Shown: positions 52,589 through 61,514 of the stretch, one piece after another | How positions within the stretch are numbered: position 1 is the stretch's first letter | How the letters are laid out: every line of letters starts with the position of its first letter | Origin: JBCBUE01 sp039818285 | GTDB taxonomy: Bacteria > Planctomycetota > Phycisphaerae > Phycisphaerales > Phycisphaeraceae | Assembly: GCA_039818285.1 (NCBI GenBank) | Contig: JBCBUE010000007.1 | Span: 1-64,000 of the forward strand | Reading direction: 5' to 3' | DNA length: 64,000 nt | The notes under the pieces: generated by a model | What the model was told of the DNA's origin: nothing | Database searches by the model: none | What the model saw: the letters and a program-made list of their open reading frames with translations, nothing else | Position numbers and translations under genes: made by a program

Positions 52589-54205
52589 TCAGTTGAACTC
52601 GCCGAACGGCCGGCCGTCAAACGCCGTCAGGCGGCTGGCCAGTCGATCCTTCATGTCAGCGACAACTTCGGGATGGTCGGCGGCGACGTTGCTCTCCTCG
52701 CGAGGGTCGGCGTCGAGGTCGTAGAGCTGATCGAGATCGAAGTAGTTGAGGTTCTGCCGCGACGCATGATGACCGAGGTGCCGATTTCGGGTCAGGTACG
52801 GGTTGGGGATCTGGCTGTTCTGCCAGCCGTCGAACGCCTCGCCCCTGGCGATCCGAGCCTGCATGCTCTCGGGGTAGCGGATCGCGATGTACTTCCAACG
52901 CTTGGTTTTCAAGCCACGCGAGAAACCGAGCTCGAAAAACAGGTCCTCGTGGTGCTCACCCTTGCCGTCGGACAGCAGCGCCTCGTAGCTCCGGCCGTCG
53001 TGTTCACCGCCGTCGCAAGGCACCCCGGCGAGCGAGAGGACGGTCGGCGCGAAGTCGATGTTCTGTACGAGTGCATCCGACGAAACGCCCGGCTGGATCA
53101 GCCGGGGATACCGCGCGAACATCGGCACCTTGACGCCGTTGTCGTAGCACGTGGTCTTGCCGTGACGTCGAGTCCCGTGATCGGACATGAATAGCACCAG
53201 CGTGTCGTCGGCGAGCCCCACCGACTCAAGCCTGGCGAGCATCGCCCCCATAGCGTCGTCGAGCCACGTCGCGTGGTGACGCCACCGAACGTCCAGCCCG
53301 GCGTCGGCGACCCGTCGTTTGACGCTCTCTCGATCGGGCATGACGCCCAGGTGCTCATCGCCGTAGCCCGCGCCGGTGATGCGCGGGTCGGCGTCGAGCG
53401 AATGCGGCAGTCTGCCGTCCCTGAAGATCCAGGGCGCGGGGCCGTGAGGCACGGTCGTAGCGACATAGAGAAAGAACGGCTCGTCGCGGTTGCGCTCCAT
53501 GAAGTCGCAGGCAGCGTGCGTTGTCCACTCGAGGTTGTGGACGTTTGCCTGAGTGTTGTAGAGCTCGCGTAGATTGGCGGAGTAGACGGCGTTGGCCTCA
53601 TCGAAGCCGTGCTCGCGCATCCGCTCGGCCCACCAGTCATGGTTGTGCCTCATCTTGGCGGCGACCTCGGGGTCACGCGGGTCCGCCTCTTTGGTGTAGG
53701 TCATGAGGCCGAGGCTCTCCCACGCCGCGGGGGAGTTGATCGCGTGGTGGTGGGTGACGTGGCTCTTCCCGACGAAGCCGGTGCGATAGCCGGCCCGCTG
53801 GAGCATCTTGGGCAGCGACTGACGATCGTGCTCGAGCTCGACATTGTTCTCGACGCGTGTCATCGTCCCTGACGGATGAAGCCTCATGAACGAATCCGAC
53901 GTGCACGACCCACCGTAGCGACCTGTCAGCAGCGCGTACCGAGAGGGCGAGCAGACGCTGCTCGACACGTGCGCATTGGTGAAGCTCATCCCCTCGGCCG
54001 CGAGGCGGTCGAAGTTCGGCGTCAGAGCGTCACCGCCTAGGCAGCCGAAGTCTTCCTCGGACTGATCGTCGGTGATGAAGACCAGCACGTTGGGCCGACG
54101 AGCCGGCGTGCTCGCGCGAGCCAACCCGGGCAGGGCTGACGCGGCGAGGCCGGTCGCGCCAATCTTGAGAAACTCACGGCGATTGGTGAGATAGTTTGAA
54201 AACAT
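52589..54205 (-). CDS. Tat-exported sulfatase (Cys type)
   Basis: This is a protein of 538 residues with a twin-arginine leader (TNRREFLKIGATGLAASAL). The metal site is LVFITDDQSEEDFGCLG, the active motif CSPSR (C85) followed by YALLTGRYGG, and the later DHGTRRHGKTTCYD supplies metal and substrate residues. The SRYALLTG wording and general layout are shared with the sulfatase at 57803, so these two are of one subfamily. It is divergent from the sulfatase at 54361, with a palindromic element between them. Confidence 0.92.
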   Translation of the reverse strand: MFSNYLTNRREFLKIGATGLAASALPGLARASTPARRPNVLVFITDDQSEEDFGCLGGDALTPNFDRLAAEGMSFTNAHVSSSVCSPSRYALLTGRYGGSCTSDSFMRLHPSGTMTRVENNVELEHDRQSLPKMLQRAGYRTGFVGKSHVTHHHAINSPAAWESLGLMTYTKEADPRDPEVAAKMRHNHDWWAERMREHGFDEANAVYSANLRELYNTQANVHNLEWTTHAACDFMERNRDEPFFLYVATTVPHGPAPWIFRDGRLPHSLDADPRITGAGYGDEHLGVMPDRESVKRRVADAGLDVRWRHHATWLDDAMGAMLARLESVGLADDTLVLFMSDHGTRRHGKTTCYDNGVKVPMFARYPRLIQPGVSSDALVQNIDFAPTVLSLAGVPCDGGEHDGRSYEALLSDGKGEHHEDLFFELGFSRGLKTKRWKYIAIRYPESMQARIARGEAFDGWQNSQIPNPYLTRNRHLGHHASRQNLNYFDLDQLYDLDADPREESNVAADHPEVVADMKDRLASRLTAFDGRPFGEFN

Positions 54206-54270
54206 GACAGGGAGTCCTAGAGCCGCTTGAGGGCGGCCGGCGGTGGATAATACAGCGCATCGACCGTTTA

Positions 54271-54310
54271 TATGGTATATTTATCATTTTTATCCGTTAA
54301 TTATACCATA
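54271..54310. promoter_or_regulatory. Perfect inverted pair TATGGTATA / TATACCATA between divergent sulfatase genes
   Basis: TATGGTATA at 54271-54279 and its exact reverse complement TATACCATA at 54302-54310 are separated by 22 AT-rich bases. They lie in the 155-bp divergent promoter region of two sulfatases. They match the element found by the GntR-type regulator. Two facing half-sites would suit control of both promoters. Confidence 0.5.
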
Positions 54311-54360
54311 AAAATGTCTGCCTCGCTGATTGAGGTACCCCGCCCCTCGGAGAGCCCGAT

Positions 54361-55938
54361 GTGAGAGTCCTTTACCTCGATCTCGATGCCCTGAATCCCA
54401 CCCACCTGTCTTGCTACGGCTATCCCAGGGACACCTCACCCAATCTCGACCGCCTCGCGGCTTCGGGCGTGCGGGCGAACGCCGTCTACGCCTCGGACGC
54501 GCCGTGCCTGCCCTCACGGACCGCTTTCTACTCCGGCCGGCTCGGCATCCAAACCGGCGTCGTCGGGCACGGCCAGACCGCCGCGGACCCCAAGCCCCAA
54601 GGATCAAGCCGCGACTTCAAGGATCACTACACGCTCCACGGCCTCGCAAGTCAGCTGGCGTCCCGCGGCTATCACACGGCCATGATCTCGCCCTTCGGCG
54701 ATCGCCACTCGGCCCACCACTTCTACGCCGGCTTTCGTGAGATCCACAACACCGGCAAGAACGGCGGCGAGATCGCCGACGAAGTCGAGCCGACCCTGCA
54801 TCGCTGGCTGGACGCTCACGCGGCGGAGGACCACTGGTACCTGCACGTCAACTTCTGGGACATCCACACGCCCTACCGCACCCCCGATGCCTACGGCGAG
54901 CCGTTCGCGGGCGCCCCGCTGCCCGATTGGTACACGCCCGAGATCATCGCTCGCATGCAGTCGCGCGGTGGGCCGCACTCCGCGAAGGACCTGGGCATGT
55001 ATGTGAGCGCGGCGGACGAGGAGGTCGGGCATCGGCACGGGACGCGGCGTTTTCCCGATCAGATTGGGTCGCTCGACGACGTGCGCCGCTGGATCGACGG
55101 CTACGACACGGCGATCCGTTACGTCGATGATGCGGTCGCCCGCGTGCTCGAACGACTCGAGTCCGCGGGCGTGCTCGACGACACGCTGGTCGTGGTCGCC
55201 TCGGATCACGGCGAAAACCAGGGTGATCTCGGCCTATGGGGCGAGCACGGCACCGCCGACCACGCGACCTGCCACATCCCCTTCATCGTCCGCGGGCCCG
55301 GCGTCGTGCGCGGCCACGTCGACGACGCCCTGCACTATCACCTCGACTTTGCGCCGACGCTGATCGACCTACTCGACGGCAACGACGCCCGCTGCCCAGA
55401 GATCTGGGACGGGCGTTCCTGGGCGGAGACGCTGCGCAGCGGCGCGGCGGTCGGTCGCGAGGACCTGGTGATCTCTCAGTGCTGCCATGTCGCGCAGCGC
55501 GGCGTGCGGTTCGACCGCAAGGATCACCGTTGGCTCTACATCCGCACCTATCACGACGGCTTCCACGGCTTCCCGCAGGAGATGCTCTTCGACCTGACGG
55601 CTGACCCGCATGAGTTGAACGACCTCGCCGTCAGACACCCCGAACTCTGCGCCGAAGGCGCGTGGCGGCTGTCTCGCTGGCACGACGCCAACATGCAGAA
55701 GGTGGCGAGGTTCTGCTCGGACGTGATCGACCCGCTGTGGACCGTGGTGAAAGAAGGCGGTCCGCACCACGCCAACCTGATCGAAGGCCGAGGCCAGCCG
55801 CAAGCGCGATTCGGCGGACTCCCGGGCTACGTGCACCGACTGCGCGAGACGCAGCGAGGCGAGCACGCCGATGGCATCGTCGAGCGTCACGCCCAGCGAT
55901 ACGCCGACTTCAACCCCGGCGGCCCCAAGTTGAGTTGA
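54361..55938 (+). CDS. Cytoplasmic sulfatase (Cys type)
   Basis: This is a protein of 525 residues starting at GTG 54361 (an overlapping ATG is out of frame). There is no signal peptide. It begins MRVLYLDLDALNPTHLSCYG, where the usual metal-binding Asp pair reads DLD. The active motif is CLPSR (C49) followed by TAFYSGRLGIQTG. ASDHGENQGDLGLWGEHG holds the later metal ligands. The lineage differs from its exported neighbours. It probably removes sulfate from sugars after import. Confidence 0.9.
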   Translation: MRVLYLDLDALNPTHLSCYGYPRDTSPNLDRLAASGVRANAVYASDAPCLPSRTAFYSGRLGIQTGVVGHGQTAADPKPQGSSRDFKDHYTLHGLASQLASRGYHTAMISPFGDRHSAHHFYAGFREIHNTGKNGGEIADEVEPTLHRWLDAHAAEDHWYLHVNFWDIHTPYRTPDAYGEPFAGAPLPDWYTPEIIARMQSRGGPHSAKDLGMYVSAADEEVGHRHGTRRFPDQIGSLDDVRRWIDGYDTAIRYVDDAVARVLERLESAGVLDDTLVVVASDHGENQGDLGLWGEHGTADHATCHIPFIVRGPGVVRGHVDDALHYHLDFAPTLIDLLDGNDARCPEIWDGRSWAETLRSGAAVGREDLVISQCCHVAQRGVRFDRKDHRWLYIRTYHDGFHGFPQEMLFDLTADPHELNDLAVRHPELCAEGAWRLSRWHDANMQKVARFCSDVIDPLWTVVKEGGPHHANLIEGRGQPQARFGGLPGYVHRLRETQRGEHADGIVERHAQRYADFNPGGPKLS

Positions 55939-56040
55939 TCGACCAGGGGGGGGCTGGGCCGGGAACAACGTGCGTGGGCACGAGCAACCACGCTGCCTCC
56001 ACCATGGGTCGACCAGTCCGCCCGCTTACCCCGCTGGCTT

Positions 56041-56082
56041 ACTCACATCATGTGAGTTCAGCCCCAAGACGGCTATAGCCGT
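56041..56082. repeat. Two palindromes in a convergent intergenic region
   Basis: ACTCACA-TCA-TGTGAGT at 56041-56057 and the perfect palindrome ACGGCTATAGCCGT at 56069-56082 lie in 283 bp between two convergent genes. Neither is followed by a clear T run. They could be a compact terminator pair or protein-binding sites. Confidence 0.35.
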
Positions 56083-56221
56083 AATCTGATGATGCGAGTT
56101 GACTCAATCTATACCGGAATCAACCGCGGCCTCGCTAGCACAGCAATTCTTCGCGTTGCCTAGATCCACCGTGAGGGACCGGGATGCAGGTCAATCGCGA
56201 AGGGTTCTGGTCCTCACCAAG

Positions 56222-57604
56222 TCAATTCTGTCTGGCCCGCCGCCGAGTCTGTTGGTGAAGCTCAACGAACTGCTCCTGCATGTCGCGCAGCGCGACGTCT
56301 GGGAGCGGCATCAATGCTCGCTCGTAGATCTGTTGATTCTCTTGTTTGATCGTCGCGATGAGTCGATCTCGAGGCATGCCCTCTTCGTCGTAGATGCCCT
56401 CAAACGCGTGGTGCTTGTTCACCATCGGGCCGGTCACCAGGTCGTAGAGCGTCCTGCATATGGAGATCCCACAAACACGCGGATCGCCGAGCACCCGCCG
56501 CACGATGAGGCGGTACAGCTCGGCCATTTCCTCTTCGGTGGGGCCCGGTTTTGACGACCGATGATTGCAGCCGTGGCCGAACGTCTGGTCGGACACCCAG
56601 ATCGGCTTGCCCGTGACCTCGTAAAGGCGGAAGAAGTCGAGCTTTGGGTTCACGTGCTGCGGCGAACTCACGTCGGCGTGCCGCGTCACCTTCGACCACA
56701 GGTCGTGATCAAACGACGTGGCCTTGGTGTACATCCCCAGGATGACGTGGTTCCTGTCGTGGCGACGGACGGCTGCCTCGGCGACGCGATACGTGCGCAA
56801 CGCGATCGCCTCGATCAGCCGCTTGAAGTCCTCCTTCTTCCTGGGCTCAGCCTCAGCAAAGACCGCTTCGTTCATCGAGTTGAACGTATCGTCATACGCA
56901 ATGTGCACCTTCGACTTGAGTTCTTCCAGGCTCCGACAGTTCGTTCCATACACGGCGTTGAATGCATCACTGTCCCCCTGATACTTCTCGATCAGCACAT
57001 CGCTCAAAGCACTGCGACCGGCGCTGTGCGGGTGAGAGGCGAAGATCCGATTGACCCACCACTGGGCGTTGATGAACCCGCCAAAGCCGTAGTAGTAGCC
57101 CAGCAGGCAGGGGTTGTCGCGATGGCGGCCGCACGCGTACGCGGCGCGTTCTTCGATCAAGTCTTCGTAGTAATTGCTGAAGACGTCCTGGCGCTCGTAG
57201 TGGAAACGAAGCTCTGCCGGATGGGGGAACTGCCAGACCCCCGCGGCGAACGGGAAATCGTTCTCGGTAAAGAGGTCTTCGGCGTATTCGAGATCGACGA
57301 AACCTGCCTTGTCTCTGCAGGGGCTGGTGGCGCCGGCGGGGGCGCAGTTAAATCCAAGCGATCGGTACTTATCAAACCAATCCCTCATCCAGGCCGCCTG
57401 GTCGTAGTCGTAGAGTTGCTTGACCGTCGGTTCGCTGTCGCCCGAGAACAGATGGCTGATACCCAGCGGAAAGAAGCCATTCCCGAGCGGGTCGATGAAC
57501 CAATGCCGGCCGTTCACTTTCTCGAGATGAAAGAAGCCGGTGGCCTCGCCCTGAACGGTCGTGATTCCGCCGTATCGGTCGGTCTGTTCGGTGGTTGAAA
57601 TCAT
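56222..57604 (-). CDS. Agarase-like TIM-barrel glycoside hydrolase (cytoplasmic)
   Basis: This is a protein of 460 residues. GFFHLEKVNGRHWFIDPLGN at about 23-42 is the start typical of agarase-like clan GH-A proteins. LLGYYYGFGG (about 167-176) lies where the family carries its acid/base. KPIWVSDQTFGHG lies where the nucleophile strand is expected. The usual Glu is not obvious at either spot, so the catalytic residues or activity are uncertain. No signal peptide is seen. It is a relative of the proteins at 62635 and 63804. It is downstream of the sulfatase at 57803 by 198 bp. Confidence 0.7.
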   Translation of the reverse strand: MISTTEQTDRYGGITTVQGEATGFFHLEKVNGRHWFIDPLGNGFFPLGISHLFSGDSEPTVKQLYDYDQAAWMRDWFDKYRSLGFNCAPAGATSPCRDKAGFVDLEYAEDLFTENDFPFAAGVWQFPHPAELRFHYERQDVFSNYYEDLIEERAAYACGRHRDNPCLLGYYYGFGGFINAQWWVNRIFASHPHSAGRSALSDVLIEKYQGDSDAFNAVYGTNCRSLEELKSKVHIAYDDTFNSMNEAVFAEAEPRKKEDFKRLIEAIALRTYRVAEAAVRRHDRNHVILGMYTKATSFDHDLWSKVTRHADVSSPQHVNPKLDFFRLYEVTGKPIWVSDQTFGHGCNHRSSKPGPTEEEMAELYRLIVRRVLGDPRVCGISICRTLYDLVTGPMVNKHHAFEGIYDEEGMPRDRLIATIKQENQQIYERALMPLPDVALRDMQEQFVELHQQTRRRARQN

Positions 57605-57802
57605 GGGTTACTCGTCGATCGCTGATGCGTTGATCGTTGCATCGCGTCGAGTCAGGGGTTGGTCGAACCTCGCCATGCAGCAGGCTCGATGAGTGAATCG
57701 CTGGCCGACCAGCTCCGTGGCGTGGGCCATCATGCGTCGCGGGGTTGGCTCCGAGCTCCCGACGCGGTCGACTCAAGGCAAGCCGACCGACGGCCGGCGT
57801 CG

Positions 57803-59434
57803 TCAGTCGATCGATTTCTGTGAAGCCGACGATGCATCCAGCGGGAATTCGCCCGGCAAGGTGCTGAGCCTGGCTGAGAGGGCTTGCCGGAGTTCTGCGA
57901 GTTGATCGGCGTACTGCGGATCGTCGATCAGGTTGCGCTGTTGGTCGGGATCGCTGTTGAGGTCGTAGAGCTGATCCGGTTCGTAGTAAGCGGGGTGCCT
58001 CCTGACCGCGATCCGTTCGGCATCGCGTCCCCCAGGGATCAGCGAGAGATGGCTGAACGGGGTCTTGGGGTCGGTCGTGATGAGCGGGCGCCCGCGCTGG
58101 TTCAGTCGAGCATTGAGCCGGTCGAGCAGGCGATCGCGCTGCTCAAGGGACATCTCTTCGGCGTGGCGCGGGTAGCGGATCGCGACGTAGCGGAGGCCGT
58201 TCATTTCGATCGCGCGTGTGTAGCCAAGCTCGAAGTACAGCGCGTCGTGAAGGCCTTCCGCCTCGCCATCGAGGAGAGGTCGCATGCTGAGGCCGTCGAA
58301 CTCGGCTGGCTCGAACGCCACGCCGGCCAGGTCCAGCATCGTCGGCGCGAGGTCGGGCAGCGTCACAGCGGCATCCATCCGCCCCGTCGCGCTGAACCCG
58401 CCGGCTTGCCAGATCATCCCGACCGTGCGAGTGCCACGCGAGTAAACGCTGCCCTTGGCGGAGGTGCCGTGATCGCTAACGAAGATGATGATGGTGTTGT
58501 CCTGAACGCCGCTCTGTTCGAGCTGCTCCAGCACCGCAGCGACGGCGTCATCAAGCCAGAGAACATTCGCACGGTTCGGTCCGTCGACACCGGCCTCTCG
58601 GACACGCTTCGGCAGTGTCTCACGAGCGGGCTGCACGTCCGGCGGCTCGTCGAGCAGCCCCTCTGCGGTAATGCGTGGATCGGCGTTCCACGAACGGTCG
58701 TCGTTGATCGGGCCGTGCGGGATCGTCGTGGCCATGTAGAGGAAGAACGGCTCGTCGGCGTGCTCACGGATGAACGTGCAGGCCGCGTCTGTGATCCAGT
58801 CCTGGTTGTGCGACGCGAGCGCCCGGATCCCATCGGAGTCGGGGTTGCCGTAGTACAGCGCCTCCGCAAAGTCGAAGCCGACGGCGTGATAGGCCTCGCG
58901 CACGGCGTCGGCGTTCTTCGCGAGGCGACGCTGGACATCGGGGTCCTCGAGCTTGGCCGTGTAGGGGAGGTTGTCGAAGCCGGGTACTTCAATGACGTGG
59001 TTCTTGCCGACGGCGCCCGTCGCGTAGCCGGCCAGCTTGAACCGCTTGGCCAGGTTGTCGTCGGCGGGCGTGAGCTTCGTGTTGAAATACACGACCGTCT
59101 GCCCGTCGTCTTCGGTCGTCCGGCTCCGGAAGGTGTCATTGGTCGCGCGACTGGCGTAGCCGCCGGTCAGCAGCGCGTATCGGCTGGGGGTGCACACGGG
59201 CGAAGGGGAGTGCAGGTTATTCAGCGCCAGACCCTCGGCGGCCAGTGCGTCGAGGCTCGGGGTGAGCGCCTGGCCGTTGCTGTCCGGCATAAAGCCGACC
59301 ATGTGCGGCGGCAGGTCGTCCGCGACGATCACCACGATGTTCGGCCGGTCCGAAGCCGCGCGGGCGTCATCAGCGGCAGCGGCCGGGAGGGCGCAGAGGC
59401 CCACGACAAGCGCTTCGACGAAGCGTCTGATCAT
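57803..59434 (-). CDS. Exported sulfatase (Cys type)
   Basis: This is a protein of 543 residues with a Sec signal peptide ending near ALPAAAADD. The metal site is VVIVADDLPPHMVGFMP, the active motif CTPSR (C81) followed by YALLTGGYASRATND, and the later FVSDHGTSAKGSVYSRG holds further ligands. It is closest within the window to the Tat sulfatase at 52589. Its start overlaps the stop of the LacI-type regulator by a few bases, so the two are coupled. Confidence 0.92.
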   Translation of the reverse strand: MIRRFVEALVVGLCALPAAAADDARAASDRPNIVVIVADDLPPHMVGFMPDSNGQALTPSLDALAAEGLALNNLHSPSPVCTPSRYALLTGGYASRATNDTFRSRTTEDDGQTVVYFNTKLTPADDNLAKRFKLAGYATGAVGKNHVIEVPGFDNLPYTAKLEDPDVQRRLAKNADAVREAYHAVGFDFAEALYYGNPDSDGIRALASHNQDWITDAACTFIREHADEPFFLYMATTIPHGPINDDRSWNADPRITAEGLLDEPPDVQPARETLPKRVREAGVDGPNRANVLWLDDAVAAVLEQLEQSGVQDNTIIIFVSDHGTSAKGSVYSRGTRTVGMIWQAGGFSATGRMDAAVTLPDLAPTMLDLAGVAFEPAEFDGLSMRPLLDGEAEGLHDALYFELGYTRAIEMNGLRYVAIRYPRHAEEMSLEQRDRLLDRLNARLNQRGRPLITTDPKTPFSHLSLIPGGRDAERIAVRRHPAYYEPDQLYDLNSDPDQQRNLIDDPQYADQLAELRQALSARLSTLPGEFPLDASSASQKSID

Positions 59435-60519
59435 CAGTCGTTTCCTTCACGCTGGACAACCGAGGGGTCCAGGTCGTGTGTGATGCCGTCGTCCCAGGTG
59501 ATCAGCCTGCGGTATGGGACCGCCTGAGCCTCGGGCCGGCGCGGAGCGCCCTCCATGGTCATGGCCTGCGTCATCCGAACGCCTTCGAGGCCGACCTGCT
59601 TGTACGGCGTCAGCAGCGTGTCCATCGCCATGCCCGACTCGCCATACATGATCTGCTGATTGAAGACGACGAGGCGCAGGTCCACCGGGATCTCGATCCC
59701 TCGCTGGGCGGCGACGCGATGCAGGACGAACGCGTCGGGCAGGCGATCGCAGGCGAGCCCGTCGCACGGGCCGTACCGATCGAAGAACGCTTCGGCGAAC
59801 GCGACGCCGTGGCGTCGCGCCCCGAGGAACTCCGCCTCTAGTTCCGTCGGATCGATCGGTTCGACGCCCGCACTGCGAAGGCAGGCGTCAAAGCCCGCTT
59901 TGCGATCGACCACGGAGAAGTGCGGCACCGGGCCCGGCTTGTGAAACGCGAAGTAGCCGGGGCGTCGGCAGCCGTGCGCGAGCAGGTGCGCCGCCGCGTG
60001 CCATCCACCGGCGTACTCGTCCGGGTAGACGCAGCGCGTCCGCCGCTTGACGTTCAGCAAGACGATCGGGACTGGCTGCTCGTCGAACAGGTCCACGACG
60101 CCCTGCGGGAGCCGAGCGTCGACGTTGGCCAGAATGCCGTCCACCGCCGACTCGCGGAACAGCCGAGGGACGTTGTCGGGGTCCTGGATCTGGCCCCAGG
60201 TCAGCTCGTGGACCATCAGACGGGACTCGATCTCTTCGACCCCCTCGTGGAGGCCGTGGAGCAGCTGCGCGGCGAACCAGTCGAAGCCCAGGTCGCCGCA
60301 GGTGACGCAGGCAAGCTGGTTGAAACGCCCTGTGGTGACCGATCGGGCGGCCTGATTCGGCCGATAACCGAGGCGCTGGGCCGCCTGACGGATTCGTTCG
60401 GCGCGACGGACGATCGCGGGGCGGTTTTCTTTGAGTTGGCCGTTCAGGACCCGAGAGACCGTCGTCTTGGCGACGCCCGCCTCATCGGCAATCTGCTGCA
60501 GGGTGACGGTCATAACCAT
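59434..60519 (-). CDS. LacI-family transcriptional regulator
   Basis: This is a protein of 361 residues. The helix-turn-helix VTLQQIADEAGVAKTTVSRVLNG is at about residues 5-27, the hinge helix region is LGYRPNQAARSVTTG, and a periplasmic-binding-type ligand domain follows. The ATG at 60519 is used; one at 60513 is equally good. A perfect 18-bp palindrome lies 29 bp upstream, a probable autoregulatory operator. It is coupled to a sulfatase gene and divergent from a PEP-CTERM gene. It likely controls the second glycan island in response to a sugar. Confidence 0.9.
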   Translation of the reverse strand: MVMTVTLQQIADEAGVAKTTVSRVLNGQLKENRPAIVRRAERIRQAAQRLGYRPNQAARSVTTGRFNQLACVTCGDLGFDWFAAQLLHGLHEGVEEIESRLMVHELTWGQIQDPDNVPRLFRESAVDGILANVDARLPQGVVDLFDEQPVPIVLLNVKRRTRCVYPDEYAGGWHAAAHLLAHGCRRPGYFAFHKPGPVPHFSVVDRKAGFDACLRSAGVEPIDPTELEAEFLGARRHGVAFAEAFFDRYGPCDGLACDRLPDAFVLHRVAAQRGIEIPVDLRLVVFNQQIMYGESGMAMDTLLTPYKQVGLEGVRMTQAMTMEGAPRRPEAQAVPYRRLITWDDGITHDLDPSVVQREGND

Positions 60520-60547
60520 GAGTTTGTACCCGAAATGTATCCGGCAT

Positions 60548-60565
60548 CGGTTGCATTTGCAACCG
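60548..60565. promoter_or_regulatory. LacI-type operator (palindrome CGGTTGCA-TT-TGCAACCG)
   Basis: A perfect inverted repeat of 8-bp arms lies in the 126-bp divergent region between the LacI-family gene and a PEP-CTERM gene. The central GCA..TGC symmetry is in keeping with LacI-family sites. An adjoining TACCATA (60567-60573) matches the element of the first island. Confidence 0.6.
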
Positions 60566-60645
60566 GTACCATATACATTGGGACCGTGTCCATGTATCTC
60601 AAAAGCGACTGTTTCACCGTTTGACCCCAAGGAGGTATCAAGAAA

Positions 60646-61395
60646 ATGACGCTCAACACCCAGTTCGCCGTCCGATCCGCCGCCACGCTCGTCGCGGCCG
60701 CCGCCCTGTCGACCACGGCGAGCGCCGCCCTTATCGACTTCCAGATGGATGACGTCGCCGGCACCGAACTCGAGGGCTTGGCCGACTCGGGCACGACGGG
60801 CACCAGCTTCGGGAATGGCCCCGCCAACGTGGTCACCAACGGGGCCGGCTCCCTTGTGTTCACCGCCGGCAGCAACGCCTTTGTTCCGACTACCGCCGCA
60901 CTGAACCTGACGACCGGCGTTTACGTCCTTGAGATGGAGTTTGGAGATTCGGCGATTGGCTCCGGGACCAACGCGCCCACGGTCCAGTTCGGCCTGTGGA
61001 ATAGCGGTGCTAGCGAGCTCTTCCGGCTTGGTCTAGATAAAATAGACGGCAACCTGACACTTGCGGTGAACATTGGGGGCACGGTCACCGAGCTCGTCAA
61101 CTTCGGCGGCACCTCGTTCACGGGCCCGCTCAACGTCCGCGCGGTCGTCGATCTCGACACCGATGACCTGGACATCTTCTGGTCCGGCGCCGCGAACGGT
61201 TCCTTGCTCGATCTCACGGCGCTCGATGTCCCGCTCAATGGGATCCGATCTGCATCGAATCTGCAGTTTTTCGGTCCGACCGACTCGGTGTTGGTTGATT
61301 TTGTCACGCTCGACATCCCCGAGCCCGCCTCGCTGGCTCTGGTCGGCCCGGGCCTCGTCGCCGTGATGCGGCGGGGAGGCGGTCGTCACGACTAA
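60646..61395 (+). CDS. PEP-CTERM secreted protein
   Basis: This is a protein of 249 residues. AAGGAGGT, a near-perfect ribosome site, precedes the ATG at 60646. A signal peptide ends near TASAALI. The body is beta-rich with a jelly-roll-like pattern (VYVLEMEFGDS, LDIFWSGAANG), suggesting a lectin/LamG-type fold, though I cannot name the family. IPEPASLALVG and a basic tail form the exosortase signal. It is divergent from the LacI regulator across the palindromic operator. It may bind the glycan at the surface. Confidence 0.82.
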   Translation: MTLNTQFAVRSAATLVAAAALSTTASAALIDFQMDDVAGTELEGLADSGTTGTSFGNGPANVVTNGAGSLVFTAGSNAFVPTTAALNLTTGVYVLEMEFGDSAIGSGTNAPTVQFGLWNSGASELFRLGLDKIDGNLTLAVNIGGTVTELVNFGGTSFTGPLNVRAVVDLDTDDLDIFWSGAANGSLLDLTALDVPLNGIRSASNLQFFGPTDSVLVDFVTLDIPEPASLALVGPGLVAVMRRGGGRHD

Positions 61396-61409
61396 CGCTA
61401 GGGCTCGCT

Positions 61410-61441
61410 GCCTCCTCGCCGCGGTCGCGCGGCGGGGAGGC
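61410..61441 (+). terminator. GC-rich hairpin, possible terminator
   Basis: A 14-bp stem with one G-T pair (GCCTCCTCGCCGCG / CGCGGCGGGGAGGC) and a GTCG loop lies 15 bp after the PEP-CTERM stop. No T run follows, so it may attenuate or protect the mRNA end more than terminate. Confidence 0.5.
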
Positions 61442-61514
61442 GGGTGCCACAAACCAAGATCAGGCTTGCTCGACTCTCCTCTCCACATGACTCATTTACG
61501 CAAGGGAATCTGAC

